Shown here piece by piece: positions 26,400-34,932 of a stretch of DNA of 64,000 nt. How positions within the stretch are numbered: the stretch's first letter is position 1; each line of letters starts with the position of its first letter. Source of the DNA: Pseudomonas silvicola (GTDB taxonomy: Bacteria; Pseudomonadota; Gammaproteobacteria; Pseudomonadales; Pseudomonadaceae); the NCBI RefSeq assembly GCF_026651855.1, contig NZ_CP093280.1, positions 3,698,001 through 3,762,000 on the forward strand, written 5' to 3'. The notes below the pieces were generated by a model, which saw nothing but the letters and a program-made list of their open reading frames with translations, had not been told where the DNA came from and did no database searches. The position numbers and the translations under genes were made by a program.

Positions 26400-26853
26400 C
26401 AGTAAATCCTCAATCGTGCGGCTTCCCAAGGCCCCCATTAAAGAGCGGATGGCAGGGGCGGTCTATCCGTTTTGTAGATGACTTAAAGCCACTTAAAGAG
26501 ATGCCGTGGGTGAGCGGGAAGTTCTGAAGTTTCTAAAGTAGATGAGAACGATAATCGATAATCGATAATCTAGAATGTCACTTTTTCTTGAAGTTGTTTC
26601 GCTCGGTGTCAGCCCACATGCGCAGAAGGGTAACACCTGGTGCATTTATCTGAAGTGGATGCTCCGTGGTGGTGCATGTTGGCCAGTGCTCGGCACATAT
26701 TGATTGCAGTGCGGGTAACCGATAATCCAAAAGGTCGGATGTAACTATCCATAAAAGCAGATGCGTCTGCATCGCTCTCTCGCGTGGCACAGCTCTTGCT
26801 GTCAGTCACTCACTCGCCGAAGAGCGACTTTTCCATTACCGTGGAGCCATGTG
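26400..26853. promoter_or_regulatory. Divergent control region between antA and the AraC regulator
   Basis: The 450-bp intergenic region holds no convincing gene. It is AT-richer than its surroundings and includes the tandem CGATAAT repeat at 26549-26569. Promoters for the aromatic operon (leftward) and the AraC gene (rightward) should lie here. I could not assign -10/-35 boxes with confidence. Confidence 0.5.
26549..26569. repeat. Three tandem copies of CGATAAT
   Basis: CGATAAT occurs three times without interruption, 150 bp upstream of antA. It could be part of an AraC-family binding site or a simple slippage repeat. Confidence 0.7.
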
Positions 26854-27867
26854 ATGACCCAGCCCCATGTAGTCGCGGCTCGCGACATTAAAATCAGCAG
26901 CTATGACATGGCTGGCGCACGTGCGTGGATGGAAGAGGTTTGCGGCCCGCATAGCCTGCAGAGTCCGCAGCCTGAGAAGGTCTCGTTCAGGCATAGCGCC
27001 AAGGTGTTCAAGTCCTTCGCCACCACTTTGGGGGTCATGGAGTATGGCGCCGACGTACGCATTGGCGTGGAAGCTGCCGAGCACTTGGACAGCTACAGCC
27101 TCAGCCTGCCTCTGACGGGCGAGCAGGAGTTGGTGTATCTAGGCAACCGTATTCAGTCAAACAACAGTGTCGGCCTGATCGTTTCGCCGTTCCACAGTCA
27201 GGAGCTCATGATGACTGGCGATTGCCGCAAAATCTCGGTCGTTATTCCTCGTGTGACGATGAGGCTTGCGCTTGAAGAGATCCTCAAACGGCCGGTCGAA
27301 GTCCCCATCAATTTTGACCCAGTCATGGATGGCCAGACGGGTGCCAGCGCATCCTGGTGGAGGTTAGTTGCCCATTTCGTCTCCGAGCAGCAGGTCGGAG
27401 GTGCGGTCTTTGACCAGACCCTCTTTTCCCGAGATATCGAAGCGTCGTTGGTTCGCGGGCTTATCCTGGCGCAGAAAAGCAATTACTCCGATGAAATTCA
27501 GGAGAGTTTGATCGGGAGATTACCCAGCTACCTGTTGCGGGCGAAAGACTTTATCCATGCTAATGCGCGCGAGGATCTTTGCTTGGAAGATATTGAAGCG
27601 GCGGCAGGCGTGTCAAGGTTCAAGCTATTCGATGGTTTCAGGAAGCATATGGGTATGTCTCCCATGGCTTACCTTAAGAAATTACGACTCTCGGAAGTAC
27701 GCAAACAGTTGCTAAAGGGAGGGAGAGGTACCAACATTTCGAATGTGGCGACCGAGTGGGGCTTCAATCATTTGGGCAGGTTCGCGAGTGAATATAAAAA
27801 ACTATTCAACGAAATGCCTAGCGCTACCCTTCATCGGCATGACGTCGCACGTGCTCACATGAGTTGA
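26854..27867 (+). CDS. AraC-family transcriptional regulator (AntR-like position)
   Basis: A 337-residue regulator. The N-terminal region is an AraC-type ligand-binding domain (residues 1-220). The C-terminus carries two helix-turn-helix units (LCLEDIEAAAGVSRFKLFDGFRK and ISNVATEWGFNHLGRFASEYKKLF) followed by NEMPSATL. The preferred start is ATG at 26854. GTG at 26851 is also possible. It diverges from antA and is the likely activator of the operon, comparable to AntR, whose effector is anthranilate. Whether the same protein controls the amine oxidase genes downstream is unknown. Confidence 0.9.
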   Translation: MTQPHVVAARDIKISSYDMAGARAWMEEVCGPHSLQSPQPEKVSFRHSAKVFKSFATTLGVMEYGADVRIGVEAAEHLDSYSLSLPLTGEQELVYLGNRIQSNNSVGLIVSPFHSQELMMTGDCRKISVVIPRVTMRLALEEILKRPVEVPINFDPVMDGQTGASASWWRLVAHFVSEQQVGGAVFDQTLFSRDIEASLVRGLILAQKSNYSDEIQESLIGRLPSYLLRAKDFIHANAREDLCLEDIEAAAGVSRFKLFDGFRKHMGMSPMAYLKKLRLSEVRKQLLKGGRGTNISNVATEWGFNHLGRFASEYKKLFNEMPSATLHRHDVARAHMS

Positions 27868-27906
27868 GGAACGAGCGGGGAAAGTAGGCGGTGCATGATC
27901 GATAGG

Positions 27907-27936
27907 CCCCGGCGATAATGTCGCCGGGGTTTTTTA
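27907..27936 (+). terminator. Rho-independent terminator after the AraC gene
   Basis: A perfect 9-bp GC-rich stem (CCCCGGCGA / TCGCCGGGG) with a 5-base loop, followed by TTTTTT. It is a textbook intrinsic terminator 40 bp after the regulator stop. Confidence 0.92.
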
Positions 27937-28243
27937 TTGGTCCTGCGCCCAAGGCGCGGAGCGTTGAAGGTAGCGTTATACTTTACCGGCCTATTCGCCG
28001 GGCGCATGAAATTTTCGGCGATACAAATTTTCCGGACTAATTTGCTCGGTTTTTGGATTGTTCGCCTAATCGGTGTCGGGTGAAATAGATAGGCAGCGTC
28101 AGCGGTGTGGGCTGACTAAAGCATCGGTGAAATAGTGTTATCTATGTTTGCAAGAACTCGATCATGCAGGGTGAGTAGTGGAAGTCTGAACTCCAAGGGC
28201 TACCCGCACTCGGCGTGCTTTTGTCCAGCGGAATGGTGCAAAA
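27937..28243. promoter_or_regulatory. Upstream region of the amine oxidase operon with a direct repeat
   Basis: No gene is seen. AAATTTTCGG at 28009-28018 is repeated as AAATTTTCCGG at 28025-28035, a 16-bp period that would suit a dimeric activator such as an AraC-family protein. The region lies upstream of the Tat-exported amine oxidase. Function is inferred from position. Confidence 0.4.
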
Positions 28244-29701
28244 ATGTCTATTGACGATAAAGAAAACGAAAAAAAGAGCGCGTTGCAGTTGAGTCGGCGA
28301 CACACGTTGTTCGGGATGGCTCTCGGCGCAACAACGTTAGCCGCTTCTTCCCTAGTACGGGCGGCAACCTCTGATAATGGCGCGGCAACCCTACCTAAAG
28401 ACGGGTACGATGTCATCATCATCGGTGCGGGCATGGCCGGCGCTACCGCTGCGCGAGAGCTCGGTGCTCGCGGGAAGAAATGTTTGGTGCTTGAAGCCCG
28501 TAACCGTCTGGGAGGTCGCACCTGGACGGCGGATATTTTTGGCCAGCAGTCCGAAGTCGGGGGGCAATGGGTGCATTGGTATCAGCCACATGTGTGGGCC
28601 GAGATTAAACGATATGGCCTGGAAATTGACGAAACGCCTGGCGCCAACCCAACCTATGGCACTGTGTTGATCAACAATAAGCTGACGAACATTGACCCCG
28701 CCGACTCGTTTGCTCGCCTGGACGCAGGCATGAAGGTGTTCTGTGGGGATTTGATCAATGCTTTTCCGCGACCTTATGACCCCGGCTTCGATCCCAGCTT
28801 TCTCAAGCACGACGACATCTCGATCGCCCAGCGTTTGAAGCAGATCAATCTGGACATCACCACCCACACGATTCTTGAGTCGTTCTTCGCGACGGCAGTC
28901 AGCGGTAGCCTTGAAACTGCCGGCATGCTGGACCAAATCCATTGGTATGCACGTGCAGACAATGACATGGGTCGGCTATTGAGGGCGTGTACGCAGTACT
29001 ACATCAAGTCGGGAACTTCGTCTCTGATCCACAGCATGCTTGACGAGAGTAAGGCGGAGGTAAAAACCAGCACTCCGGTGCGCAAGGTGGAGCATAACGC
29101 GTCAGGGGTCATAGTCACCGCGGAAAACGGTGATGTATTCAAGGCCAGTGCCTGTGTGGTCGCGATGCCCATGAACTGCTGGAACGATATTCAGTGGGCG
29201 CCCGCGCTGCTCCCTGGCAAGGTGGCTGCGAGCAAGGAGCGGCACGTGGGGGCTGGCTTCAAATTGAAAATCAAGGTCAAAGGCAACAAGGGCGCCTATC
29301 AGAGCCTGGCCGGTGCAGGGCACCCGGTGAATATGGTGTACACAGACCATTTTTATGACGACCACACCACACTTTTCTGCATGGGCTATCCGACCCCAGG
29401 CTTTGACTACAACAATAAAGCACTGGTGTTGAAAGAAGTTGAGAAGCTGTTGCCGGACGCCGAAGTGCTGGACACCTTCGCTTATGATTGGACCAACGAC
29501 CCTTACTCCAAAGGCAGTTGGTGCGACTATAAGGTTGGTATGTGGAGTAAGTACGGCGCTGATATGCGTAAAACCGAGGGGCGGGTTGTTTTCGCAGGTT
29601 CTGACGTCGCAGATGGATGGCGCGGTTTCATTGACGGTGCAATCGAGACTGGGCTGCGTGCGGGCCGGGTAACGGCAGAGTTACTCTCCGGCAAAGCCTG
29701 A
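28244..29701 (+). CDS. Tat-exported flavin amine oxidase, NicA2/Pnao-like
   Basis: A 485-residue flavin amine oxidase with an N-terminal twin-arginine signal (LSRRHTLFGMALGATTL, residues 18-34, cleavage likely after VRAA). The FAD motif is VIIIGAGMAGATAARELG, then LEARNRLGGRTW and GGQWVHWYQPHVWAEIKRYGL. The C-terminal flavin motif is VFAGSDVADGWRGFIDGAIETG. The WVHWxQPHVWAE stretch is like nicotine oxidoreductase NicA2. It probably deaminates or dehydrogenates an amine in the periplasm. The stop overlaps the start of a cytochrome c gene, suggesting electrons go to cytochrome c rather than O2, as reported for NicA2. The substrate is unknown. Confidence 0.9.
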   Translation: MSIDDKENEKKSALQLSRRHTLFGMALGATTLAASSLVRAATSDNGAATLPKDGYDVIIIGAGMAGATAARELGARGKKCLVLEARNRLGGRTWTADIFGQQSEVGGQWVHWYQPHVWAEIKRYGLEIDETPGANPTYGTVLINNKLTNIDPADSFARLDAGMKVFCGDLINAFPRPYDPGFDPSFLKHDDISIAQRLKQINLDITTHTILESFFATAVSGSLETAGMLDQIHWYARADNDMGRLLRACTQYYIKSGTSSLIHSMLDESKAEVKTSTPVRKVEHNASGVIVTAENGDVFKASACVVAMPMNCWNDIQWAPALLPGKVAASKERHVGAGFKLKIKVKGNKGAYQSLAGAGHPVNMVYTDHFYDDHTTLFCMGYPTPGFDYNNKALVLKEVEKLLPDAEVLDTFAYDWTNDPYSKGSWCDYKVGMWSKYGADMRKTEGRVVFAGSDVADGWRGFIDGAIETGLRAGRVTAELLSGKA

Positions 29702-30075
29702 TGAAAGCCTGCCTCACTCTGGCCTTGCTGGCGGCCTTACTCTTTAGCGCCTACGTCGGTGCTCAGGCGTGTGAGCCCTTGGCCGTCGAGCGGGCATGGA
29801 ATCAGTGTTCTGTGTGTCATACAGTGGTGGCAGGCGATTTTTCCAAATTTGGACCCAATTTGAATGGACTCATCGGCAGACAGGCAGGGACGCTTCGGGG
29901 CTACGTTTTTTCCCCGGCTATGGCAAATAGCAATTTCATCTGGAGTCGCGAGCAGATTGATCAGTTTCTGCGGGGGCCTCAGGTGAAGGTACCGGGAAAC
30001 AGAATGCCGTTTGGGCTCATATCAGATGACCAAACGCGAGCTGAAATAATTTGTAAGTTGGCGATCAGACAATAA
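29701..30075 (+). CDS. Class I c-type cytochrome, electron acceptor of the amine oxidase
   Basis: A 124-residue protein with a Sec signal peptide (MKACLTLALLAALLFSAYVG, cleavage near AQA). It has one heme motif CSVCH and a distal Met ligand in PGNRMPFG. GPNLNGLIGRQAG is typical of mitochondrial-type cytochromes c. The ATG shares one base with the amine oxidase stop (TGATG), so translation is coupled. Acting in the periplasm, it would carry electrons from the oxidase to the respiratory chain. Confidence 0.92.
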   Translation: MKACLTLALLAALLFSAYVGAQACEPLAVERAWNQCSVCHTVVAGDFSKFGPNLNGLIGRQAGTLRGYVFSPAMANSNFIWSREQIDQFLRGPQVKVPGNRMPFGLISDDQTRAEIICKLAIRQ

Positions 30076-30106
30076 TAGTATTCTTGCGGTTAGAGGGGGC
30101 AACATA

Positions 30107-30853
30107 ATGCAGACGTATTTCACGCGCAATCGGTTTTTACTCGTACTGAATGTACTTGCGGTGATCCTGTGTTTCAACACGGTCTACCTGGCCATCCAGG
30201 CCGGGAGTTTTGAATATGAGGCTACCGGCAATATCATTGGTCAGCTTGACGTGGGGGTCGAGGGATCTCCCAATCTCAAGTGGATGATGCTCAGTGACAT
30301 GTTCGGATTTTACCTGTTCAGCATTCCGTCTGGACTTTATCTTTGGTTCGCCCTGCGTGAGGATCGCTCGTACTTGCTTTCCCTGGCGACGCTGGCGGGC
30401 ATTATTTTTGGAGTGGTGGGTGCTATCGGCGCGGCACTATTGTCCGTAGTCTGGCCTGTGCTGACAGTATTGCATGCGAGTCTCGCAGACCCAGCCTCGA
30501 AGACTGTGACTCAGGAGTTGTTCCGAATTCTCACCATGGCCGTTCAGGACGGTATGTGGGGTAGACTGGAGTTTTTCCTATCGGGCATCTGGTATTTGGG
30601 ACTCTCAGTCATCCTTTGGCGCCATAAGAAAGCGTTCGCTGCGGTTGCTCTTGTCAATGCAGCCTGTGCATTGGTATCCAGTTTTGGAAAAATCATGGAC
30701 ATGGGGGAGCTGGCCGGTCTCGCGCTCACCGGCGTGACGTATGCCACTCCGGTTTTCTACCTATGGGTGGGTATCATTGCCTGGCGGGGGCCGATTGCCG
30801 AGATGACGCCACGTTCACCTGTTGGTCGGGAATCGGTGGCGCAAGGCGTCTGA
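30107..30853 (+). CDS. Multi-pass membrane protein of unknown function
   Basis: A 248-residue protein with about six to seven hydrophobic segments, the first at residues 10-32 (LLVLNVLAVILCFNTVYLAI). A polar periplasmic loop follows (about 33-60), and the C-terminus is short and charged. I do not recognise a catalytic motif. It may be DUF4386-like in layout, but this is only an impression. It follows the cytochrome by 31 bp and precedes tatA, so it may be an electron-transfer, substrate-transport or membrane-anchor partner of the oxidase. Confidence 0.75.
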   Translation: MQTYFTRNRFLLVLNVLAVILCFNTVYLAIQAGSFEYEATGNIIGQLDVGVEGSPNLKWMMLSDMFGFYLFSIPSGLYLWFALREDRSYLLSLATLAGIIFGVVGAIGAALLSVVWPVLTVLHASLADPASKTVTQELFRILTMAVQDGMWGRLEFFLSGIWYLGLSVILWRHKKAFAAVALVNAACALVSSFGKIMDMGELAGLALTGVTYATPVFYLWVGIIAWRGPIAEMTPRSPVGRESVAQGV

Positions 30854-31061
30854 GCCTGACGGCGATAGAGTCGGCGAAAGCACTTCCATTTCGCACCGTT
30901 GTGATGGGTACCTTGATTGGTCTAGGGGTACCCGATTTTAGAGTGTGCGACAAATCCTTGAGTGCGGCGAGACGCGGTGAGGCAAAAAAACTTCACCTGC
31001 GTCTGAAAAGTGTGGCGCTTGAGGATTGGTTGTCTATTAACTTATTTGTGTCGAGGTGGCT

Positions 31062-31316
31062 ATGGGACTCGTAGACTGGAAACACTGGCTCGTCATCCTG
31101 TTAGTAGTCGTACTGGTGTTCGGTACAAAAAAACTCAAGGGGCTTGGTTCTGATGTGGGTGAGACTATCAAAGGTTTTCGTGCGGCAATGAGAGATGACC
31201 ACGCGCCGGGGCCATCGCCTGCTATCCAGGCAATAGAAACCGCGTCGACGCCGCGCGCCGCCGGAGCTAGTGCGACTTCGACGGCTGAGCATTCTATTCG
31301 CTCCGCTGCAGAATGA
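31062..31316 (+). CDS. tatA: Sec-independent translocase subunit TatA (accessory copy)
   Basis: An 84-residue protein with a short N-terminal transmembrane helix ([18 protein letters not shown]), the Phe-Gly hinge motif, an amphipathic helix ([19 protein letters not shown]) and a disordered Ala/Ser/Pro-rich tail. These are the TatA hallmarks. No tatB or tatC accompany it, so it would add to the chromosomal Tat system. It lies about 210 bp after the membrane protein gene, downstream of a Tat-dependent amine oxidase, suggesting a dedicated export aid. The start ATG at 31062 follows GAGG. Confidence 0.88.
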   Translation: MGLVDWKHWLVILLVVVLVFGTKKLKGLGSDVGETIKGFRAAMRDDHAPGPSPAIQAIETASTPRAAGASATSTAEHSIRSAAE

Positions 31317-31344
31317 TTTTAGACGGGATTGCCCGGATGATTGA

Positions 31345-31587
31345 AGCCAATACTTCACCGCAACAGGCCATACAGCGTATTCGATCTCCCGGGTTGATAA
31401 CGCCTTCTTTGAGTTGGAGCGATGGCTTAGCAGCAAGAATGATCAGACCTTGAGCGATGCGTTGGGTGACATTTTCGGATATGCGCCATTCCGCTCGTTT
31501 CGTGATATCGAGAACGAGGTTTTGATCAAGCTCGGCAGGATAATGCTCACATCGATATTTCTTCTGGGCAGCGTACAGTCACCGTGA
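31345..31587 (+). other. Headless coding remnant fused to IS66 debris
   Basis: An open frame of about 80 codons without a start (YSISRVDNAFFELERW, then LGDIFGYAPFRSFRDIENE). It reads like part of a real protein, but I do not recognise the family. It runs directly into the truncated left end of the IS66 element, so it is probably a gene fragment left by the insertion or by deletion. Confidence 0.4.
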
Positions 31588-31642
31588 GCTGGCCCATCTC
31601 CGACCCGGACGGCTGCGCACGCTTGATCCGCAGCCTTTCACA

Positions 31643-31978
31643 ATGATCCGCATCGACGCCATCTGGCTCGCCACTGAGCCCATGGATATGCGCGCTGGCA
31701 CGGACACGGCGATCGCCCGCGTGGTCGCCGTATTCGGTGCGGCGAAGCCGCACTGCGCTTATCTGTTTGCTAACCGCTGCGCTAATCGAATGAAAGTACT
31801 GGTGCACGATGGCGTGGGTATCTGGCTGGCAGCGAGCCGCCTGAACCAAGGTAAACTCCATTGGCCTGGCACGCATCGAGGCCACGAAGTTGAACTCGAC
31901 GCCGAGCAACTTCAAGCGCTGGTGCTGGGCCTGCCTTGGCAGCGGGTTGGTGCTAACGGCGTAATTACGTTGCTCTGA
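31643..31978 (+). CDS. tnpB: IS66 accessory protein TnpB
   Basis: A 111-residue IS66 Orf2/TnpB protein (IWLATEPMDMRAGTDTAIARVV, HCAYLFANRCANRMKVLVHDGVGIWLA). The family protein is required with TnpC for transposition. Its role is not catalytically defined. The start overlaps the end of the tnpA remnant. The frame is intact, but the element around it is not. Confidence 0.93.
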   Translation: MIRIDAIWLATEPMDMRAGTDTAIARVVAVFGAAKPHCAYLFANRCANRMKVLVHDGVGIWLAASRLNQGKLHWPGTHRGHEVELDAEQLQALVLGLPWQRVGANGVITLL

Positions 31979-32057
31979 ATCGGGTCTTTTAGCTGTGTCG
32001 AGTGGGCTGCTTTGGTAAAATCCACAGCATGACTTTGAATCGCCCAATCTCGACCAA

Positions 32058-33555
32058 ATGACACCTGGTGAACTGCGCGCACTCGCTGCGCAGTTGCTAT
32101 CGAAGGTCGACACCATGAGGCGAAAGATCCATCGTGACGAGACGATCATCGAGCAGCTCTCTCACGAAATCGCCATTGTCAAACGCCACAAGTTTGCCAA
32201 GCGCAGTGAGCAGATCAGCCCGGCGCAAGGCAGCTTGCTGGATGACTTGCTCAACACCGACCTCGAAGCCATCGACGCGGAGTTGAAAGCACTTCGTCCC
32301 GCTCCGGCACCGGACGAACCACGCCAACAACCCAAGTGCGCGCCGTTGCCGCCGCAGTTTCCTCGTACCGTCATTCGCCATGAGCCAGAGACAACTCAGT
32401 GCTCCTGCGGCTGCCAACTTCAGCGCATCGGCGAAGACGTCAGCGAGAAGCTGGACTACACGCCGGGCGTGTTCACTGTTGAGCAATGTACGCGGCAAAT
32501 GGGCCTGCCGTCAGTGCGAAACACTGACTCAAGCGCCGGTACCGGCACAGGTGATCGACAAGGGCATCCCCACTGCTGGGCTGTTGGCTCACGTGATGGT
32601 GGCCAAGTTCGCCGACCATCTTCCGCTGTACCGGCAGGAAAAGATCTTCGGCCGTGCCGGCCTGGCGATCCCGCGCTCGACGCTGGCTCAGTGGGTCGGC
32701 CAAACCGGCGTACAACTGCAACCGCTGGTAGATGTACTCCGCGAAGCCGTACTGGCCCAGCAAGTCGTCCATGCCGATGAAACACCGGTGCAGATGTTGG
32801 CACCGGGCGAAAAGAAAACACATCGAGCATACGTCTGGACCTACTGCACGACACCGTTCTGCGCACTGAAAGCGGTGGTGTACGACTTCAGCCCCAGCCG
32901 TGCGGGTGAACATGCGCGCAATTTCCTGGGCAACTGGAACGGCAAGCTGGTGTGCGATGACTTCGCGGGCTACAAAGCTGGCTTTGAGCAAGGCATCACC
33001 GAGATCGGCTGCATGGCCCATGCCCGGCGCAAGTTTTTCGATCTGCATATGGCGAACAAAAGCCAGTTGGCAAAGCAAGCGTTGCACTCAATTGGCGGCT
33101 TGTACGAAGTCGAACGACAGGCCAAGGACATGAGCGATGAAGATCGCTGGTGATTACGCCAGGAAATGGCGGTGCCCATCGCGGAAAAGTTGCATGAGTG
33201 GATGATCGCTCAACGCGCGCTTATGCCTGAGGGATTGGCCACAGCCAAGGCACTGGATTACAGCCTGAAACGCTGGGTAGCGCTGAAGCGCTACATGGAT
33301 GATGGCGCTGTGCCCATCGATAACAATGCCGTAGAGAACCAGATCAGGCCGTGGGCACTCTGCAGGTCGAACTGGCTCTTCGCTGGATCTGTGCGCGGTG
33401 GTAAACGGGCTGCGGCGATCATGACCCTGATCCAGTCGGCGCGCATGAACGGGCATGATCCGTATGCTTATCTCAAGGATGTGCTGATGCGGTTGCCTAC
33501 ACAGCGGGCCAGTGAGATCGGTCAACTGCTGCCGCATCAGTGGGTAGCGGCCTGA
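32058..33555 (+). pseudogene. tnpC: IS66 transposase TnpC, frameshift plus stop
   Basis: The transposase starts at 32058 (MTPGELRALAAQLLSKVD). It shifts frame near 32484-32488, where frame 3 must pass to frame 1 to restore RGKWACRQCETL. It then meets an in-frame TGA at 33151-33153 before the C-terminal domain (VPIDNNAVENQIRPWALCRSNW, ending 33555). DDE-region motifs are otherwise preserved (VVHADETPVQ, LVCDDFAGYKAGF). About 499 codons would be restored. Non-functional. Confidence 0.9.
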
Positions 33556-33800
33556 CTTAGCCAGAAGAATGTATTTGCATGACCAGCTAATGAATGTTCA
33601 TTCGCATTCGGCTTGCCCATCTCGTCCAATAGGAATTGCCCAGCGCTCAGGACGTACTTGACCGGCAGAGGTCAACCCATTGCAGCCGTTGAGCACTGCA
33701 ATAATCTCGGCGCACCTTAGTGCGTTTAGCATGCCTCTCTATGCTGAACACTTCGCCGCGCCGATTATCAGCGCCCCCCTGATTCTGGGTCTACGAGACA

Positions 33801-34913
33801 TTACGTCGTTGCTACCGGCTCCCCTACAAAAGGATAATCGGTGTAGCCAGCCGCATCGCCGCCGTAAAACGTATCTCGGTCATAGGTGTTCAGCGGGAGG
33901 TCATCATGCAGGCGCCTCGCGAGGTCAGGATTGGCGATGAACGCGCGTCCAAAGGCGACCATGTCGGCACTACCTTCGCTGACAAGCGCCACAGCGCTTT
34001 CACGTTGAAATCCACCCGCTGCAATGATCGGCCCGTTGAAAAGCGTGCGCAGATATTGAACAGCAACAGGCTTAGCACCTTCGTCGATGGTTTCATTACC
34101 TTTAATTCTTGGCTCAACGACGTGTAAATACGCTAGCCCCATCGTGTCTAGCTGCGTGGCGACATAACCGAACGTCGCCTTAGGGTTGCTGTCATGCATT
34201 GAGCCATAGCTGCTCGAAGGACTAAGGCGAACGCCGACGCGGCCTTGTCCCCATACCGAAATCACGGCCTGGGTAATTTCCAGCAGGAATCTGGCGCGGT
34301 GTTCGATGGGGCCGCCGTAAGCATCGTTGCGCCTGTTGGTGCCGTCCTGCAAAAATTGGTCAGGCAGGTACCCATTGGCGCCGTGAACCTCGACACCATC
34401 GAAACCGGCATCCTTGGCCAGTTCGGCGCCTCGGCGAAACGATTCGATAATGTCCGGTATTTCGGCAAGCGCCAAGGCGCGAGGCATGGCGAAGGCCACC
34501 GGGCCTGTTTCTGCGTACGCATCCCCATCAGCCTTGATCGCCGATGGCGCGACGGGGTCAATATTGCCCGGTTGCAGCAGTGGGTGGGATTGACGACCCA
34601 CATGCCACAGTTGCAGAAAGATCAGTCCACCTTTTTCATGCACGGCATTAACGACTGTACGCCATCCGTCGACCTGCGCTTGGGTAAAGATGCCTGGCGA
34701 ACCCGCATAGCCAAAGCCATAGGGTGAAACCGGCGTGGCTTCGGCGATGATCAGCCCGCCTTGCGTCGCGCGCTGGGCGTAGTATTCGGCCATCAATTCG
34801 TTGGGAACATTGCCCTCGCTTGAGCGCATCCGGGTCAAGGGCGCCATGACAACACGGTGCTCCAGTTTGAATGGGCCCACCTGGGTTGGGGTGAACAGCG
34901 GCTGATTGCTCAT
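33801..34913 (-). CDS. Old-yellow-enzyme family alkene reductase (NemA/XenB-like)
   Basis: A 370-residue FMN-dependent reductase. Motifs are HRVVMAPLTRMRSSEGN, GGLIIAEATPVSPYGFGYAGSPGI, FLQLWHVGRQSHP, the HGANGYLPDQFLQDGTN substrate/FMN region and FGRAFIANPDLARR. It reduces activated alkenes, maleimides or nitro compounds with NAD(P)H. The start MSNQPLFTP at 34913 is chosen over the longer open frame, which runs back into the GST gene. It lies 20 bp after the GST gene, as an electrophile-detoxification pair. Confidence 0.92.
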   Translation of the reverse strand: MSNQPLFTPTQVGPFKLEHRVVMAPLTRMRSSEGNVPNELMAEYYAQRATQGGLIIAEATPVSPYGFGYAGSPGIFTQAQVDGWRTVVNAVHEKGGLIFLQLWHVGRQSHPLLQPGNIDPVAPSAIKADGDAYAETGPVAFAMPRALALAEIPDIIESFRRGAELAKDAGFDGVEVHGANGYLPDQFLQDGTNRRNDAYGGPIEHRARFLLEITQAVISVWGQGRVGVRLSPSSSYGSMHDSNPKATFGYVATQLDTMGLAYLHVVEPRIKGNETIDEGAKPVAVQYLRTLFNGPIIAAGGFQRESAVALVSEGSADMVAFGRAFIANPDLARRLHDDLPLNTYDRDTFYGGDAAGYTDYPFVGEPVATT

Positions 34914-34932
34914 GATCTGAAGTCCTTGTATG

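Larger units (their letters stand above)
31552..33555. mobile_element. Truncated, decayed IS66-family element
   Basis: Contains the last 25-30 codons of a tnpA-like gene (VTVSWPISDPDGCARLIRSL, ending at 31644), an intact tnpB and a broken tnpC. No terminal inverted repeat was found at either end, so the element is cut on the left and probably on the right. It marks the right edge of the aromatic island. Confidence 0.85.

Noticed and set aside
16362-31316. Known iac auxin cluster, nicotine pyrrolidine pathway or carbazole pathway
   Set aside because: Only scattered similarities are seen (Rieske pair, NicA2-like oxidase). The diagnostic companion genes of each pathway are absent from the window.
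32058-33555. Programmed frameshift or stop readthrough in IS66 tnpC
   Set aside because: IS66 TnpC is normally a single frame. With both a shift and a stop and no visible terminal repeats, decay is the simpler reading.
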